The notes under the pieces were generated by a model that saw only the letters and a list, made by a program, of their open reading frames with translations, had not been told where the DNA came from and did no database searches. From assembly GCF_002234675.1 (NCBI RefSeq), contig NC_019859.2, forward strand, positions 28,329,973-28,393,972: a DNA stretch of 64,000 bases. Reading direction: 5' to 3'. A program made the translations under genes and the position numbers. Position 1 is the stretch's first letter; every line of letters begins with the position of its first letter. Below are positions 1 through 11,607 of the stretch, piece after piece. Source of the stretch: Oryzias latipes. Lineage: Eukaryota > Chordata > Actinopteri > Beloniformes > Adrianichthyidae.

Positions 1-59
1 GTCAGATCTAGGTTTCATCCAGATTATGGTCAGTCTCAGTAGAGAGGTTGCAATCTTAA

Positions 60-798
60 ATTGTGTCAGAATTCCCACCCTAACCCCTAACTACTAAAAA
101 ACTATATAGTGCCGCACCATGTAGTGACCTGGATTTTAAAAGCAATTCGGACACCTTGCTCACTACTTTTTTTTTTTTTACGGTGTATATGACGTCATCG
201 ATTTCACGGGGTTAAAATCTAATTAATATGAGCGTTTTGTGATGATCCGAGGATCGGATCAAAACAGGTGTCATTAACACATGCAACAAGTGGAGGATAG
301 AAGAGGTTCTTAAAGTAGTAATACAATCTTTTCTCATTTGATAGAGATAAATATTTATTTTCTGCACCATTTTACATTTTAAAAAATAAATTAATAAGAA
401 AAAAAAAGTCCCACACCTAGGTGTGCGAAATTTGTTTTCCGCATTTGACCCATCCCCTGAGTTGCAGACGAGCCACGCTCAGGAGGCAGCAGCGTTCAGG
501 ATCTTGCCCAAGGAACCTCACTGGGTGATGTTAATTGCTCACCATTGATATGATAATTACCCCATTACCATTGCTCATTCCTTCATTCCCCTCCTGGGAA
601 TTGAAACCTGGATCCTGCGTGGCAGCCTTCCACCTTACCAACCGAGCTACCCAGCAAAATATTACTATAGCAAAAAATAATTGCACAAATTGTTCCGACG
701 CAATGCATCGTGATCCATATTCGCCGTTCTAGTGAGCATCGATGCACACTGGTTTTTCACAGAGACTTCTCGGAAAATTTTTTGGGCACTGTCTAGGA
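60..798. repeat. Dispersed DNA-transposon-like repeat
   Basis: Segments here recur at about 30720-31580. Shared blocks include the text around GGATTTTAAAAGCAATT, a run reading CACTGGTTTTTCACAGAGAC, and TATAGTG motifs near ends resembling GAATTCGGACACAAC. No intact open frame is present. This looks like an old non-autonomous DNA element; the family is not assigned. A ~100-bp part (about 285-385) is directly repeated at 2418-2525. Confidence 0.55.
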
Positions 799-1335
799 CA
801 GTGCTTCTCATGCCAGTGGAGGCGCGCAGTAGTAGCGGTTTTAGGCACAGGTAATATGGGCGATTGCCCGGGGCGAAAATTTAATAGGGCGTGGCTCAGT
901 GCTTGGAAAAAAATCTGTGCCACTGTTGGTTTGCTATTATCTGTTACATATCAGAGTTTGTAACAGCCTGAAACTGTGAACTGCTCCGTGGCACCTCCAT
1001 AAATTTTTCATGGGGGTGGCCGGTAGGGGTCCACTTTAAATCTTGGGGTGGCACACAAAAACCGTGAGCTATATTTTTAAAATTCATTCTACTAAACATG
1101 TAAAACAGCCTTTAGAAAACTAACAGAAAGTTCAATGACTACTGATATATTTTGATTTATTGTGTTTCTATTTAATGCTTAGGTGTGACTGCTTTGCTGT
1201 TCGGCTCTCGACTAGGAGATATCCATAATAAACAAAAAGTTTAATCAGTTGTTCTAAACAATACAGATCAGGTGATCTAAAGTAAAGACCTACAGAAAAT
1301 ATTTACCAGGTGTGAAAAGAAATGTAGTTCTTTGG

Positions 1336-1436
1336 GATGTGTGTGTGGGTGTGTGTGTGTGCATGTGTCCGTGTGTGTGCGTGTGTCCGTGTGTGTTCAT
1401 GTGTCCGTGTGTGTTCATGTGTCCGTGTGTGTGTAC
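1336..1436. repeat. TG-rich microsatellite
   Basis: An interrupted (TG)n tract with a secondary period in which TGTGTCCGTGTGTG and TTCATGTGTCCG alternate. Open frames across it on both strands are low-complexity artefacts. Confidence 0.85.
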
Positions 1437-1549
1437 TGAAATCGGTGCTCGAAGATGCAGGAACGGAGGGGGGAGCACATGTGAGTGTGTGGAGCGCGGT
1501 CAGTCGCCGTTTTGGAGTTAAGGAAAAAAATAATAAAGAAAGTTCCACT

Positions 1550-1760
1550 TAATCCTTGTGCTATCTTAGATGACCCCACCCTTACATTGACGTGTTCTCC
1601 CTACCATGACAAAGGTGGATAAAGGTGGAAAGATTTAATGTAATCCATGGACACCAGTGAGGATCACAAATCATTGAAGAAAAAAGGATCAGCGCACTGT
1701 CTAATGGGTCTAGATGACCCAACTCCCAATGTTAAAGTGTCTAGGATAGCACAAGGGTTA
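1550..1760. mobile_element. MITE family A, copy 1
   Basis: About 210 bp with inverted ends reading AATCCTTGTGCTATC on the left and GATAGCACAAGGGTTA on the right. The interior holds the family signature GACGTGTTCTCCCTACCATG and GGTCTAGATGACCC. Four other copies are at 5748, 15736, 18998 and 36646. This copy is nested in the hAT-like element at 799-2412. Confidence 0.85.
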
Positions 1761-2412
1761 AAGAACTGAGACTGGTTCTTTTATTAAGCCGCTCCGGAGG
1801 CTCTGAGGGTTCGAACACGGAAGTGAACCCCGAAAGAAGATCAGCCTCACCGTCTTGTTCTGTTCTGCATTCAGCGGCTCGTCTTTAGCTATAGATGTCT
1901 GCGCACGCAAAGGCAGCAGGTAATGCAGGAAAACAGCATAAATAAACAATCCATCATTTAGAAAAAAATCTGCACAATGTTTTTTTTACCTGTGTCTTCA
2001 GACTAAAAACTTTAAATATATTGGTGTTGCTGTGTTAATGTTTCAGATCAATTTACATTTAATATTATTTAGAGATTGAATTATTTTCCTCAGCATCAAA
2101 TGGTTCAGTTGGTCAAAATGTTTCTAGTTTAAATAAGGACTGACAGATTTTTTTATTTCAGGAACTTTAAGCTTCTTTCTGTTTTAGACTAGAACAGAGT
2201 TTCTGTGGCAAAATAAAGTTAATATTTGTTTAAAGTTGATTTATATTGCTTTTTTGTTTTGTCAATGTTAAAAGATACAATTTTAGGTATACTTACACAT
2301 TATTATAGATACTAAACTATATATTGTCAGCGCGCAAGTGTGTGTGGGGGGAGCGAAAAAACATTTTCTTTTTCCTAGGGGGGGCCTTGCAAAATATAAT
2401 TGAGAAGCACTG

Positions 2413-2600
2413 GTCTTGGGCAACAAGTGTAGGATAGAAGAGGTTCTTAAAGTAGTAACAGAATTTTTTCTCATTTGATAGAGATGAACATTTTATTTTC
2501 TGCACCATTTTACTAATTTATTTTTTTTATCAAACAATGTGATCATTTTTTTTACATTCTGTCTCTCATAGTTTAGTTTTTATGATGAACATTAAAGACC
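2413..2600. repeat. Direct repeat of the 285-385 segment
   Basis: The block containing GGATAGAAGAGGTTCTTAAA and CTCATTTGATAGAGAT occurs twice in the same orientation, about 2.13 kb apart, on both sides of the hAT-like element. It is too long to be a transposition target duplication, so it suggests a local duplication or two copies of one family. Confidence 0.65.
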
Positions 2601-2644
2601 AAACTCATCTTTTTAAGTGAGACGACTTGGAGAATCTCTACCTA

Positions 2645-2860
2645 CCACTTTTGGCTTCTCCCATCAGGGGTCGCCACAGCGAACAAGTCGCATGGTAAAT
2701 TTGGCAATGTTTTACGCCGGATGCCCTTCCTGCCCTTCCTGACGCATCCTTCTCAAACTGGGCTTGGAACCGGCAGAGGTAGAGAAGGGAACAGGGAGCA
2801 GCCTGGAGTCGAACCACGGACGGAAGGCGCCGCAAACCAGCACGAGCTAAACTGGCTCCA
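2645..2860 (+). repeat. SINE-like repeat (GGGTCGCCACAGCGAAC family), copy 1
   Basis: About 215 bp, closely matching the insertion at 59882-60103. Shared blocks include GGCTTCTCCCATCAGGGGTC, GCCGGATGCCCTTCCTG and AACCAGCANGAGCTAAACTGG. This copy has an extra CCTGCCCTT unit near 2733. The second copy has a clear target duplication, so the family is retroposed. Confidence 0.75.
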
Positions 2861-3004
2861 GTATGTTTTTCATAGTCTATTTTCACACAACGGCGACTTT
2901 CATTTAAAAACCACTGTCCTGCAGAGATTAAACTGAAACAGGGAACAGAATCTACTAATATGCACACAGAAAAGCACTTTAATTTAAAAGAAAACACCAT
3001 GCTG

Positions 3005-3350
3005 TACTTTGTGGCTTGTAAATATTCAACCATTTTCTTAACCCACAATATCCCTTTAGGAGTCACTGGGGTTGCCAGAGGCTGTCCCAGCTACTGTCAG
3101 ATGAGGGCAGGGTACACATATGACAGGTCGCCAGTCTGTCGCAGGGCACACTATCCCTCCCACATGCACACCTGGACAATTTAGAGTTACCCCTTAACCT
3201 ATGAAGTATTTGTGGACTGTGTCTTTTGACTGTGGGAGGAAGCCGGAGTGCCCAGAGAAAACTCACACAAGTGTGTGAAGAACATGCGAACTCCACATAG
3301 AAAAGTCCCAGCTGGGATTTGGACCAGGACCTTCCCACTGCACCACAGTT
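3005..3350 (+). repeat. Common teleost dispersed repeat
   Basis: Contains the recognisable order of blocks GACAGGTCGCCAGTC, GGACAATTTAGAGT, GTGGGAGGAAGCCGGAG, and ACATGCGAACTCCACA. A related copy lies at 22108-22475. It is ubiquitous in fish genomes; the open frames crossing it are not genes. Confidence 0.75.
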
Positions 3351-5747
3351 AAACCCTGCTTGTAACTATAATATTTTTAAGATTTTTTTCAAACTTGATC
3401 CTTTTTAAAAGTTGCTTTTCATGTGATATCACACACAGTGACAACTTCTCATTGTATCAGCTTTGAGGTAACAAAACATAAAAAAACTTGCAAAAACTAG
3501 TACACCTGAAGTTTGATTTATGAAGTATACTTCAGTTTAAGCATAGAAAGTCTAATGTAGACCCTGTCCGTGTAGTGTAGGAAGAAGGCTATAATAACTG
3601 AATACTTCCTCAGACGAAATTGGAACATTTTATGGTTAAGGTACGTTTTATAAATAGGATATGAAACATAAACTTCAAGCTTACTGCCTCACTTTTAGTA
3701 TAGAATTAGTACACTTATAGTAGACTAGTAGATTACTTTTTGCTAAGGGAACTCCCTGCTCCTTTTGTAACCTACCTCTGAAAATCTAAAATGTTTTTGA
3801 ATGCTTAGTTGCAGGAAGAGCGTTTTGAACTTTGAACATACTTTTTTCAGTTAAATAGTTTTTATAACTTTAAATAATTCAGCCTTTTGTAATGATTTTG
3901 GTGCGTGAGGCACTTGCCCTGGTTTGTGCCTGGGGTTGGGGGACGCTTAGGACTCCTAGGTGGAAGTGTGCTGCTCTCTGGGTGGGTGACATTCGGTTGC
4001 ATGGAGGACAGATTACCTCGACCCCAGGGTCTGGGGGGCCTTGCCACCGTTGCCTCGCCTTTGGCGAGGGTCTTGGTTTGGGGGTGACCGGGCACTCCCC
4101 CTCTTTTGTTTCCCTTTCTACATTCCATCATCCTCCACAGCAGAACACAAACACTCACCTGGGCACAGGTGCCAGCTACCCTTTGCATAAATAGATTATG
4201 TGTTTGCATACAGGAAGAACTCGTGCTTGGCACATGTTTGTTTTTATGCATAAGTATGTGTGTGTTAGCTGTACTTGTATTGTGTACATGTTGACATGAA
4301 CGTGTGTGAAGGTTTTGGGACTAACAGGTATGATTGTAATATTAGAGTGTGTATGTGGAAAGGCCCGACTCTTTAAACTAACATCTACATTTGACATTAA
4401 AAATGATAACTCTGTGCCTCTATATCTCAACTTACTTCCTCTTATTCTTGATCCTCATTTTTCATCCTCCAACTTGTTGACCCGCACCCTTTTTTCCTTT
4501 TATTTTGTATCCTTATCCCCCCATCTTTAATATCCTACCCTCCTTCTGTCTCTTCTCTTTTCCATCAGTCCAAAAAAGAAATGTATGGATGTCATTTTTG
4601 AACATGTTGCTCTTTATTTGAAACTACAGTCTGGATTCAGGAAGACAACCCCACCTCCCCAAAAAAAGATCAGTAATTCTTTGCATATTAGTCACAGAAG
4701 CTCAGGTTCCAGTGTGGATCATAGAAATGAGAAAAATGTGCTACATCATAAAGGAGAGAGCATGACAGTTCATCTGCTGACCTTCAGCTGAGGGTGGAAA
4801 CAGACTCTGCTCATCAGATTTTATGAAGTTCAAGTGATGAAGAGGAGAATGGTTCTGTGTCTCAGTGTCTGCTGTGTGCTGCAGAGCTGCTGTTTGTTTA
4901 GAACAGACCGGTGGTCCTGCAGACAGTCTCAGAAAAGTTGGGATGTTTTCTTAAGTCCTTGTTTCACTCATACCAGAGGAACTGCAGCCGTCTGCCTCAA
5001 CACACATGTGGACATGCTCTTCACGCAGCTCCATCTTCTCCTGGTATAGAAGACAGCTGAGCGTGCACAACAAAGCTGCAGATAAAGCTTCTGTTTATCT
5101 TCTGCTTCATGCAGCGAAACCTCAACAAGGGTCAACAAACCAATCTTAGAAAATCTGAGATCTTGATTAATGGATTTCCATGCAAGTCCTGAGATGACAG
5201 AGTCTTCACTAGTGAGACTCTAAAAACATTTAATGACAAATGTTGGCAAAGGCCCAAAACATGTAAATGTTTAGGCCTGCTTTAAAGTTTCAAACTAAGC
5301 GCTCATGTTTCTGTTGTGTGTATTGCAACATTCACACCGGGCTCGGAAACACACGTTTGAGAAACTGCTTCCAATGAAAAGTCCATGTAAACACGTGCAT
5401 GCGCCAGTTTCCGGCTCCCGCGTCCAAATCTCTCACGTTCATACATACATACGGGAGTTTTTAAGTCCATTTTCAGGGTCAAAACACAAAAATCAATCAT
5501 AAGGGAGAGGTTAATAATTGCAGTTTGTGCCCAAAGTTAATTATATGACACCATGTGTTTCATATGTCAAAAAAGAGCTGGGAAAGAAAAAGTCTGGAGT
5601 ATGATTTGTGAGATTTGCACCACTTCACAATTTTGCAACAAGCCTCTTCCAACTGAGAGAACATGCACTAGAATAGGGCAGTGACCGACCTGTTTGTACA
5701 CCATATGCTAAAAGCCCCTTCAAGAGTGCCCATTTAGCACTTTCTTG
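3351..5747. other. Intergenic DNA, no gene seen
   Basis: No supported exon. The part at about 3890-4560 (GGGGCCTTGCCACCGTTGCC and following GC-rich text, then GTGT-rich sequence) looks like a degraded piece of a dispersed fish repeat. The short frame at 4834-5049 has no recognisable domain. Confidence 0.5.
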
Positions 5748-5946
5748 ACCCTTGTGCTATTTTGGATGACCCCACCCTTACTTTGACGTGTTCTCCCTAC
5801 CATGACAAAGGTGGAAAGATTTCATGTAATCCATGGACACCAGTGAAGATCACAAATCATTGAAGAAAAAAGGTTCAGAGCACTGTCTAGTGGGTCTAGA
5901 TGACCCAACTCCCAATGTTAAAGTGCCTAGGATAGCACAAGGGTTA
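5748..5946. mobile_element. MITE family A, copy 2
   Basis: Begins ACCCTTGTGCTATTTTGGAT and ends GATAGCACAAGGGTTA, with the family interior and a few substitutions. It lies just downstream (3' side) of golga7b. Confidence 0.88.
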
Positions 5947-6397
5947 CATCTGCCACACATGCCGGAGCGTAGGTAGCTTAAGGAGCATGTTCTCGGGAAG
6001 GTCAGGTCCAGGTCTAATCCTGCTTTGATCCTCGTCTACACTAGAGCTGGTTTCCTCAGATGGTCCTCCTGGTTTGGCATGTGTAAAAGTTCAACTGAAC
6101 CAAATGAACTGTGAATGCAGGGGGACTTTCTACGGACCAAGGATAGGAGGAAAACCAAAGGCAACACAAACCAGTGCGTGGGCATTTTGACTGCGTGTCT
6201 CAGAGTGAGAGAGACTTTTAAAAACCTTCCGTCTTTTCTGGAAAAAGCCCTCCTGCAGGGTCTGCAGCACACCGAACTTTGAAATGTAAAAAAGAAGATG
6301 ATGAGTTCATGTAACTGATGAGTGTTGGGCCCCCTCCACACGCATACACAGCTTGGGGGGGGGGGCTGATTGATGGCCTATCCCGGGGGGCCCCTGC

Positions 6398-9063
6398 TCA
6401 CCGGGCCGTGCTGCCAGACACTGAGCTGCTGCCAGAGCTGGAGCCGCTGGAGCCTCGGTCCTCATAGATGGAAACCTCAATCTGTGGAGAGCCGTCAAGG
6501 AAGCAGAAGGGTCTGACGTGTTCACCTGTCCCACCGACCAGGTCAGGATCATTGACTGTACATGTAAAACTGGACCAATCACGAGTGACGTCACCCATAA
6601 AAAATGCCTTGCTTCAGGTTCCAACCATTAGAAGTCAATTTAGTCTGGATTTTTCTGTGATATGTCCTTAACCATGTTGGAACAAGACGTCCTCAGTAAG
6701 CAGTGATTGGTCCATCTTCATGTCTATGGTGCCCACTATCTCCAATCAAGAATGGGCATGTTAGAAGGCCACACCCCTTCCACTGAAAGCGGGCTCTGGA
6801 GAATCTGTCATAGCGTTTGACGCGAGGCCACCTACTTTTCTCGAGGCATCTGATTGTTCAGTTTATGACTTCAATAACTTGCCCTACAGCAAAAATATCC
6901 AGAAAAAAAATTGGATTAGCATGAACATGTTAATAAAGTGTAGCAGAACAAGATTATGTTTGTCTGTTCTGACAAATAGAATAATTGAGTATTAGCTGTT
7001 TATTTCTCTATAGAAGTCTATAAGATTTCTCTAGAATGGGAAGTACCAGCGGGTACTTCCTACTTTACTTCATTAGTCACTTCACTTTTGCTGTTTTGGA
7101 TGTCTTTTTTTGCTGCCGCAGACAAATAGAATTTCCCCATCGTGGGATTAATAAAGTCTATCTAATCTAATCTAATCTAATCTAATCTATCTGGAACGCG
7201 AGGGGGGAGGGTTGCTCATTCCTGTTCTCATTTATTGTGGGGCGGCCGTAGTGCAGCGACCCATGATCGTAAAATTGCAGGTTCGATTCCTGCCTTGCAC
7301 GCCCATGAGTCGAAGTGTCCTTGGGCAAGACACTGAACCCCACCTTGCCTCTGGTGGTAGGTTGGCGCCAGTGATCAGCAGCGGAGCCGCCACCAGTGTG
7401 TGAATGTATGTGTAACTGTAAAGCACTTTGGGCCTTGTAGGTAGGAAAGCGCTGTATAAGTATACGCCATTTACTGTCAATGGTCAGGATACCACCCGCA
7501 TGCCTCTCTCTATGGGGTCGGTGATGAGCAGACCTCTGGGGGCGTAGATCTTCTCATTCTGCTCCTGAATGTATTTGGCTATCTTCTTCAGCACCTGACA
7601 TCAGGGAGGGGGAGCAGAATCAGAAACAGCCGTTCTTCTCTTCCGCCCCTGAAGAACCTGAAGAACCTGACCTTCTCATATCGGGTTTCCATGCAGAGGA
7701 AGATGAGGTACGCCGTGGCGCAGGCCAGGCAGCCCTCCAGGTACGACTGCCCCCCAATTTTCTCTGCCTCTGCGTAGAAGGTGTTCAGCGTCTTCACGGT
7801 GTCCTCGAACAGCGTCCGCTCGATCTGGACTCAAACGCACAACCGAACAAACGTTTGGTCAAAGTGACACGAACGGCTAGATGCTTGGTGGTGGAGATGC
7901 AGGAAACTATGAGGAGCCGATAGCGTGAAAATGAAAGCTTGAGGGCGTGATGAAAGGTTTATTCTTCTCAGCATTCAACAAGGACCTAAATACCTGATTT
8001 TTTTTTTTTGAAAAAAATCAATCTCTGTGTATAACAAATAAAACCTGAATCCTGTTTAACTGCAGGTTTCCTCTTAACACTTCATGAAACCACAACATTT
8101 TCTCCATCAGCCTCTTGAAAATCTTTGAGAAGTTTAACATTTGGTCAACATTTAAATGTGATTTCAGTTTTTAGATGCTTATCAAAAGATTTGGATTCTT
8201 AATGTTGATGGTGTCTAAAAGTGAACCAGTAAAGAAATTATCGGATCGAAGGTTTAGTTACCCTTTTAAAAAAAAAACGATTAATACAACTGCTGCAGAG
8301 GGCCAAATGTTTTTGCTTGCCTGGGGCCCCCAATCTGAGAAGTAAAGTTACAGTTTACCTGCACCCAGGTAACCAACAGGACTGACTTCAACACTGTCAA
8401 GATTTCCCAGGGACAAACTGCATCTATGTTACCTTTTATGTGAGAGTTTGTCATTTGAAGGTGGGGGCAGGTCAGGAGGCAGTGTCAGCTCACCCTGCTC
8501 TCCAGCTCAGAGGGGAACTTGGTCTGGAACCTGCAGGCTGTCCCTTCACTGTAGTCCCTCTGGATGAAGACTTTGTTAGCCAGGGAAGCGCTGCGCCTCA
8601 GCTCCTGCAGGTTATGGAACTGATGGGGGGGACAGAGAACTGATGAGAAGCTCCCCCCTCCCCCAGGAGCAGACAGGCCGGCATCGACCCGCGGGTCCCG
8701 GACAGAACCACAGATCCATACACATGAAAGCTGATACGCGCACGCTGTTGCTCCAGTCCTTGTCCTGTCTGCGCGGGCGCGAGGCGTGGCCTCTGTCTGT
8801 GGTGCTGAAAGGGCTTCGCGGATTAACGAGCAACGCACGAGCACAACAGCTGCAAGAACGAGGACAGCGGGCACGAGCCTGTCACACTGCTGCGCCCCCC
8901 ACCCCCGTGTAATAAAGGGACTATAAGAAGACAGTAAAAAGAATGAAAAAGCGTCACAGCAGCTGAGCCGCGCGCGCATGACCTAGTATGTCCGCGTGCA
9001 CGATCGAAAAAGGGAAATATGTCTGAACGACACGCGTGAAGGTTGTCCTACCTCTGTCGCCAT
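6398..9063 (-). CDS. golga7b: Golgin A7 family member B; 5 coding exons
   Basis: Coding exons on the minus strand are 9052-9063, 8494-8619, 7672-7824, 7493-7594 and 6398-6481, giving 158 residues. Every junction keeps frame, and each joined boundary matches the known family. The start MATE and the following [14 protein letters not shown] identify the GOLGA7B rather than the GOLGA7 paralogue. The core carries [22 protein letters not shown] and [14 protein letters not shown], followed by a serine/glycine-rich tail ending STAR. Family members act as accessory subunits of DHHC palmitoyltransferases (GOLGA7 with DHHC9, GOLGA7B with DHHC5) at Golgi and plasma membrane. Cys78 and Cys81 correspond to the palmitoylated pair of GOLGA7. 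There is no signal peptide. The last intron looks U12-type (see findings). A SINE and a LINE tail sit in that intron. Confidence 0.95.
6640..7135 (+). repeat. Dispersed repeat family B, copy 1
   Basis: Resembles 58185-58640 over about 400 bp (for example AGAATCTGTC, CATCTGATTG.TCAGTTTAT, AACATGTTAA, GGGTACTTCCTA). Parts also resemble 26690-27440 and 31610-31830. It lies in golga7b intron 4. No coding potential is seen. Confidence 0.6.
7136..7192 (+). repeat. LINE 3' tail with (TCTAA)n
   Basis: Reads AATTTCCCCATCGTGGGATT and then AATAAAGTCTATC, followed by about five TCTAA units. This is the usual shape of a 3' end of a fish LINE with a short tandem tail. Only the tail is visible. Confidence 0.65.
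7239..7478 (+). repeat. tRNA-derived SINE, copy 1
   Basis: The 5' part resembles a tRNA gene with a B-box-like GGTTCGATTCC at about 7281. It is followed by GTGTCCTTGGGCAAGACACT and the 3' tail GTAAAGCACTTTGGGCC with AAGCGCTGTATAAGTA. Other copies, inverted, are at 45883-46125 and 60801-61001. Confidence 0.8.
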
Positions 9064-9350
9064 GTTGCCATCCGTGTCCGTGGAGAAGAGCCCTACACGA
9101 CTACACAACTAGGTTTAATGGGACATGGGCGGGCAGAGGAGAGAGGGCGGGGTCTGTGACGTGTACCCCATTCATCATTCAGCGGTGTGTACTCCCGCGT
9201 CGTCAGCCCTAATGTGGGTCAGCGCAAACGTGCACATGCAGAAATAACGCACAGTGCTCCGTCCCCGCACGCACCGTGTTGGGACGGAGCACGAGGAGAG
9301 GTGTGTACAAGTCCAAATCAGCTGTGTCACTTTGCTCAGTGACGTCACAA
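9064..9350 (-). promoter_or_regulatory. golga7b: golga7b promoter region
   Basis: Directly upstream of the golga7b start are two GC boxes (GGGCGGG at 9127-9133 and GGGCGGGG at 9145-9152). A perfect palindromic CRE, TGACGTCA, lies at 9340-9347. CpG content is high from about 8640 to 9300. No TATA box is apparent. The transcription start is inferred to lie near 9100. Confidence 0.5.
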
Positions 9351-10384
9351 AGTCACTTTGAAATATAAGGAACCCACTCATAAACAAGTGGAAAATCCTG
9401 GAATTAATTTATAGACTAAATTGTTCTTTTAAACTTTAATATGTCAAAGTCCCATCCTTTTCCAAATCTAACATCCGAACACGGTCACTGAATATTTTAC
9501 TTTTACAATAAAAACGAAATCTTCTCCAGAAGTTTCTTTCCAAGGTTCCAAACTCCCATAAATATTTGGCTCTTGAAGGTCATTCTGTCAGTCATGCCAG
9601 ACAGCTCAATGGGTTTCAAGTTATGAGATGGTGCTGACCACTCCATGTTTAGAAGTTCTCTATCTTTTGTTTTCTGTTAGTTTTGACAGTGTTTGATTTT
9701 ATGTCTTGACTCATGATTTTGTAGGATATAAGGGATCATTTTTGATTTTTAGAGATTAGTCCATTAATTTTTGACAACAGACACCTTGTCTGAAATTATC
9801 CCACTAATACCATGGCCGCTAAATACATATTTGATCAATTATTAGTTCTTTAATCTAGATATTTATTTTATTTTAAATTGTTTTCGCCAAAAGAGGGCTA
9901 CTTGGCACATTGTGGGACACGTTGTTATGGTAACGCCAAACTAACCTGCACCAATATCGTGCTTCTGCAGTATATACCCTAAACATCATTAAATATGTTG
10001 GTACTTGAAACATTTACTTTTAAATTTTGTTTTTCTCCTAAAGTAAAGTAAATATCATTTATATTTTTCTTGTTGCAGTTTCCTGGTGTGAAAATATTGA
10101 ATGACACTGTTAAAGTTCAGGTTAAGGTGCAGTATAAGAGTGAGTTAAGTGCAGCAGAGAGATATTATTACTTACCCTAACCCTAAATTAATGTTTACAT
10201 TTCTACACTTCAATCCTCTCCCTCTCTATTCTTATTTTCCATCTATTATTCTTATTTTATTTACCAGCATTGATTTCAGAATGAATGCAGAGGTCACTAG
10301 AGAGAGGGAGCAGCACTATGTCAACAGACTTTGGGTAATTTGTCAAAACATTACCCTTGAGGCGTCATAATCATCCCATCACAA
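9351..10384. other. Intergenic DNA, no gene seen
   Basis: AT-rich sequence without supported exons or clear repeats. A two-and-a-half unit CCCTAA stretch near 10170 is too short to be telomeric. Confidence 0.5.
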
Positions 10385-10990
10385 GTGTGCCGCATTAGTT
10401 TGTGTGATGCACTAGTATGTTTGCCGGTGTTTTTGCTGCTCTCGTGTGTATGCTTTGCTGGTGTTTATCCTGCACTAATGCTTGTGCTGCAAATGAGATC
10501 AGCACACACTGATATGTGTCCTGCCCTGGTGTGTGTGCTGCACTGGTGTGTGTGCCGCACTGGGATATGTGCTGCACTAGTTTTTGTGCTGCGCTGGTGT
10601 TGCTGCTGCACATGAGGTTGTGTTACAGTACTGTTTTATATATTGATTTGATTTGTGTAGCGATGGTTTATGTGCATTAATGTGCTGCACCGATTTTTAT
10701 GCTGAAAAGATGTGAATGTTGAACAAGTATATTTTCTTCCCTGGTCTTGGTGATACACTAACGTGTATGCTGCAAATGAAGTGTGTGGGCTTCAGGTTTG
10801 TGTGCTGCACTTGTTCGTGGTATTTGTGCTGCACAAGAGCTGTGTGTGCTGCACTGTATCTGTGCTGTTTATTAGGTGTGTACTACACATCAGATGTGAA
10901 TGTTATACTGGTGTTTGTGCTGCACTGGTGCTTGGTACAATTGAGATTGTGGGCTGCACTCAGGCCCGTTTCTTGCTTCAAGGCGATTGC
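10385..10990 (+). repeat. Degenerate minisatellite (TGTGCTGCACTGGTG-like)
   Basis: A loosely periodic array with units of roughly 17-21 bp built on TGTGCTGCACTGGTGTG, with spacers of varying length. It is strongest at 10490-10610 and again at 10800-10960. Open frames on both strands arise from the repeat itself. Confidence 0.6.
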
Positions 10991-11607
10991 TTTGGGCCTG
11001 AGAGCTGGATGTTCAGCCTCTTGTGAGAAATAAAATTTTTTCACCTGTAGCTATTTCCGGCATTTATTAACCCCTTATATGCTCTAAAATGAAAGATGGT
11101 TATAAATAAAATAAACTGCAAAAATAAGCTGTGTCTGATATCTTTATTTTGTTTTTTGTCATCATTAGGTCTTTAGACTGCACTGTCACACAGTGAGGTA
11201 GGGCCGGCCACGCTGACAGGCTTTGAAGGGAATGATTGACAGCTGTAATCCAGTCCTGTTGACAAGACAATTAAAAACAAATCAAACACCATAACAGCAT
11301 GAAGCTATCCCAGCTCTGCAGGAAAAAGATGCTAGAAAAAAAACTGATGAAGAAAAACGAGCAAAGGATAAAAAGTCATATTGATGACAGAGCTCACTGA
11401 AAAAAATGAAACCGGCTTTTTGTTTCCCAACCATAATATGTAGCTCTTAGCAGATTGTGGTTTAAGTGTGGGTGTTTGTCTGTGTTTTGTTGTTTAGCTG
11501 TTTTACTCTGTTTTAACTAGTAATTTATCCTGTTATGTTTATTTCTGTCTGCACCATGAGTTAGATTGTGGGAGAGGATGATGACCAAACCCCTGAAAGA
11601 TAGAGGT
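10991..11607. other. Intergenic DNA, no gene seen
   Basis: AT-rich; no supported exon, repeat family or structural RNA recognised. Confidence 0.4.

Larger units (their letters stand above)
799..2412. mobile_element. hAT-like non-autonomous element
   Basis: The ends are exact inverted repeats: CAGTGCTTCTCA at 799-810 and its reverse complement at 2401-2412. The flanking 8-mers GTCTAGGA (791-798) and GTCTTGGG (2413-2420) agree at 6 of 8 positions, consistent with a decayed 8-bp hAT duplication. Internal sequence near 820-1000 resembles the interior of the element at 55834-56917. It carries a TG-rich microsatellite and a MITE copy. No transposase frame is visible. Confidence 0.7.
6482..7492 (-). 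other. golga7b: Probable U12-type intron of golga7b (intron 4)
   Basis: On the minus strand the donor is GTG|GTATCCTGA and the acceptor is CTCCACAG|ATTGAG. TTCCTTGAC lies at 6494-6502, with the branch adenosine 13 nt from the intron end. This is the minor-spliceosome branch consensus at its normal distance, and there is little polypyrimidine tract. The intron is 1011 bp. Confidence 0.8.

Noticed and set aside
1549-1764. Assigning the MITE to piggyBac from a TTAA target
   Set aside because: Copy 1 has TTAA on both sides, but other copies end in TTAC, so the target site and superfamily remain open.
4834-5049. Small secreted Cys-rich protein candidate
   Set aside because: The start looks signal-like, but there is no splice context, promoter or recognisable family; a 71-codon frame is expected by chance.
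7239-7478. tRNA gene in golga7b intron 4
   Set aside because: Only the B-box-like segment survives; the rest is the body and tail of a SINE.
6398-9063. Calling the gene golga7 instead of golga7b
   Set aside because: The N-terminus [18 protein letters not shown], the GMRV exon end and the serine/glycine-rich tail fit GOLGA7B.
10170-10190. Telomere-like CCCTAA repeat
   Set aside because: Only about two and a half units, within the range of chance.
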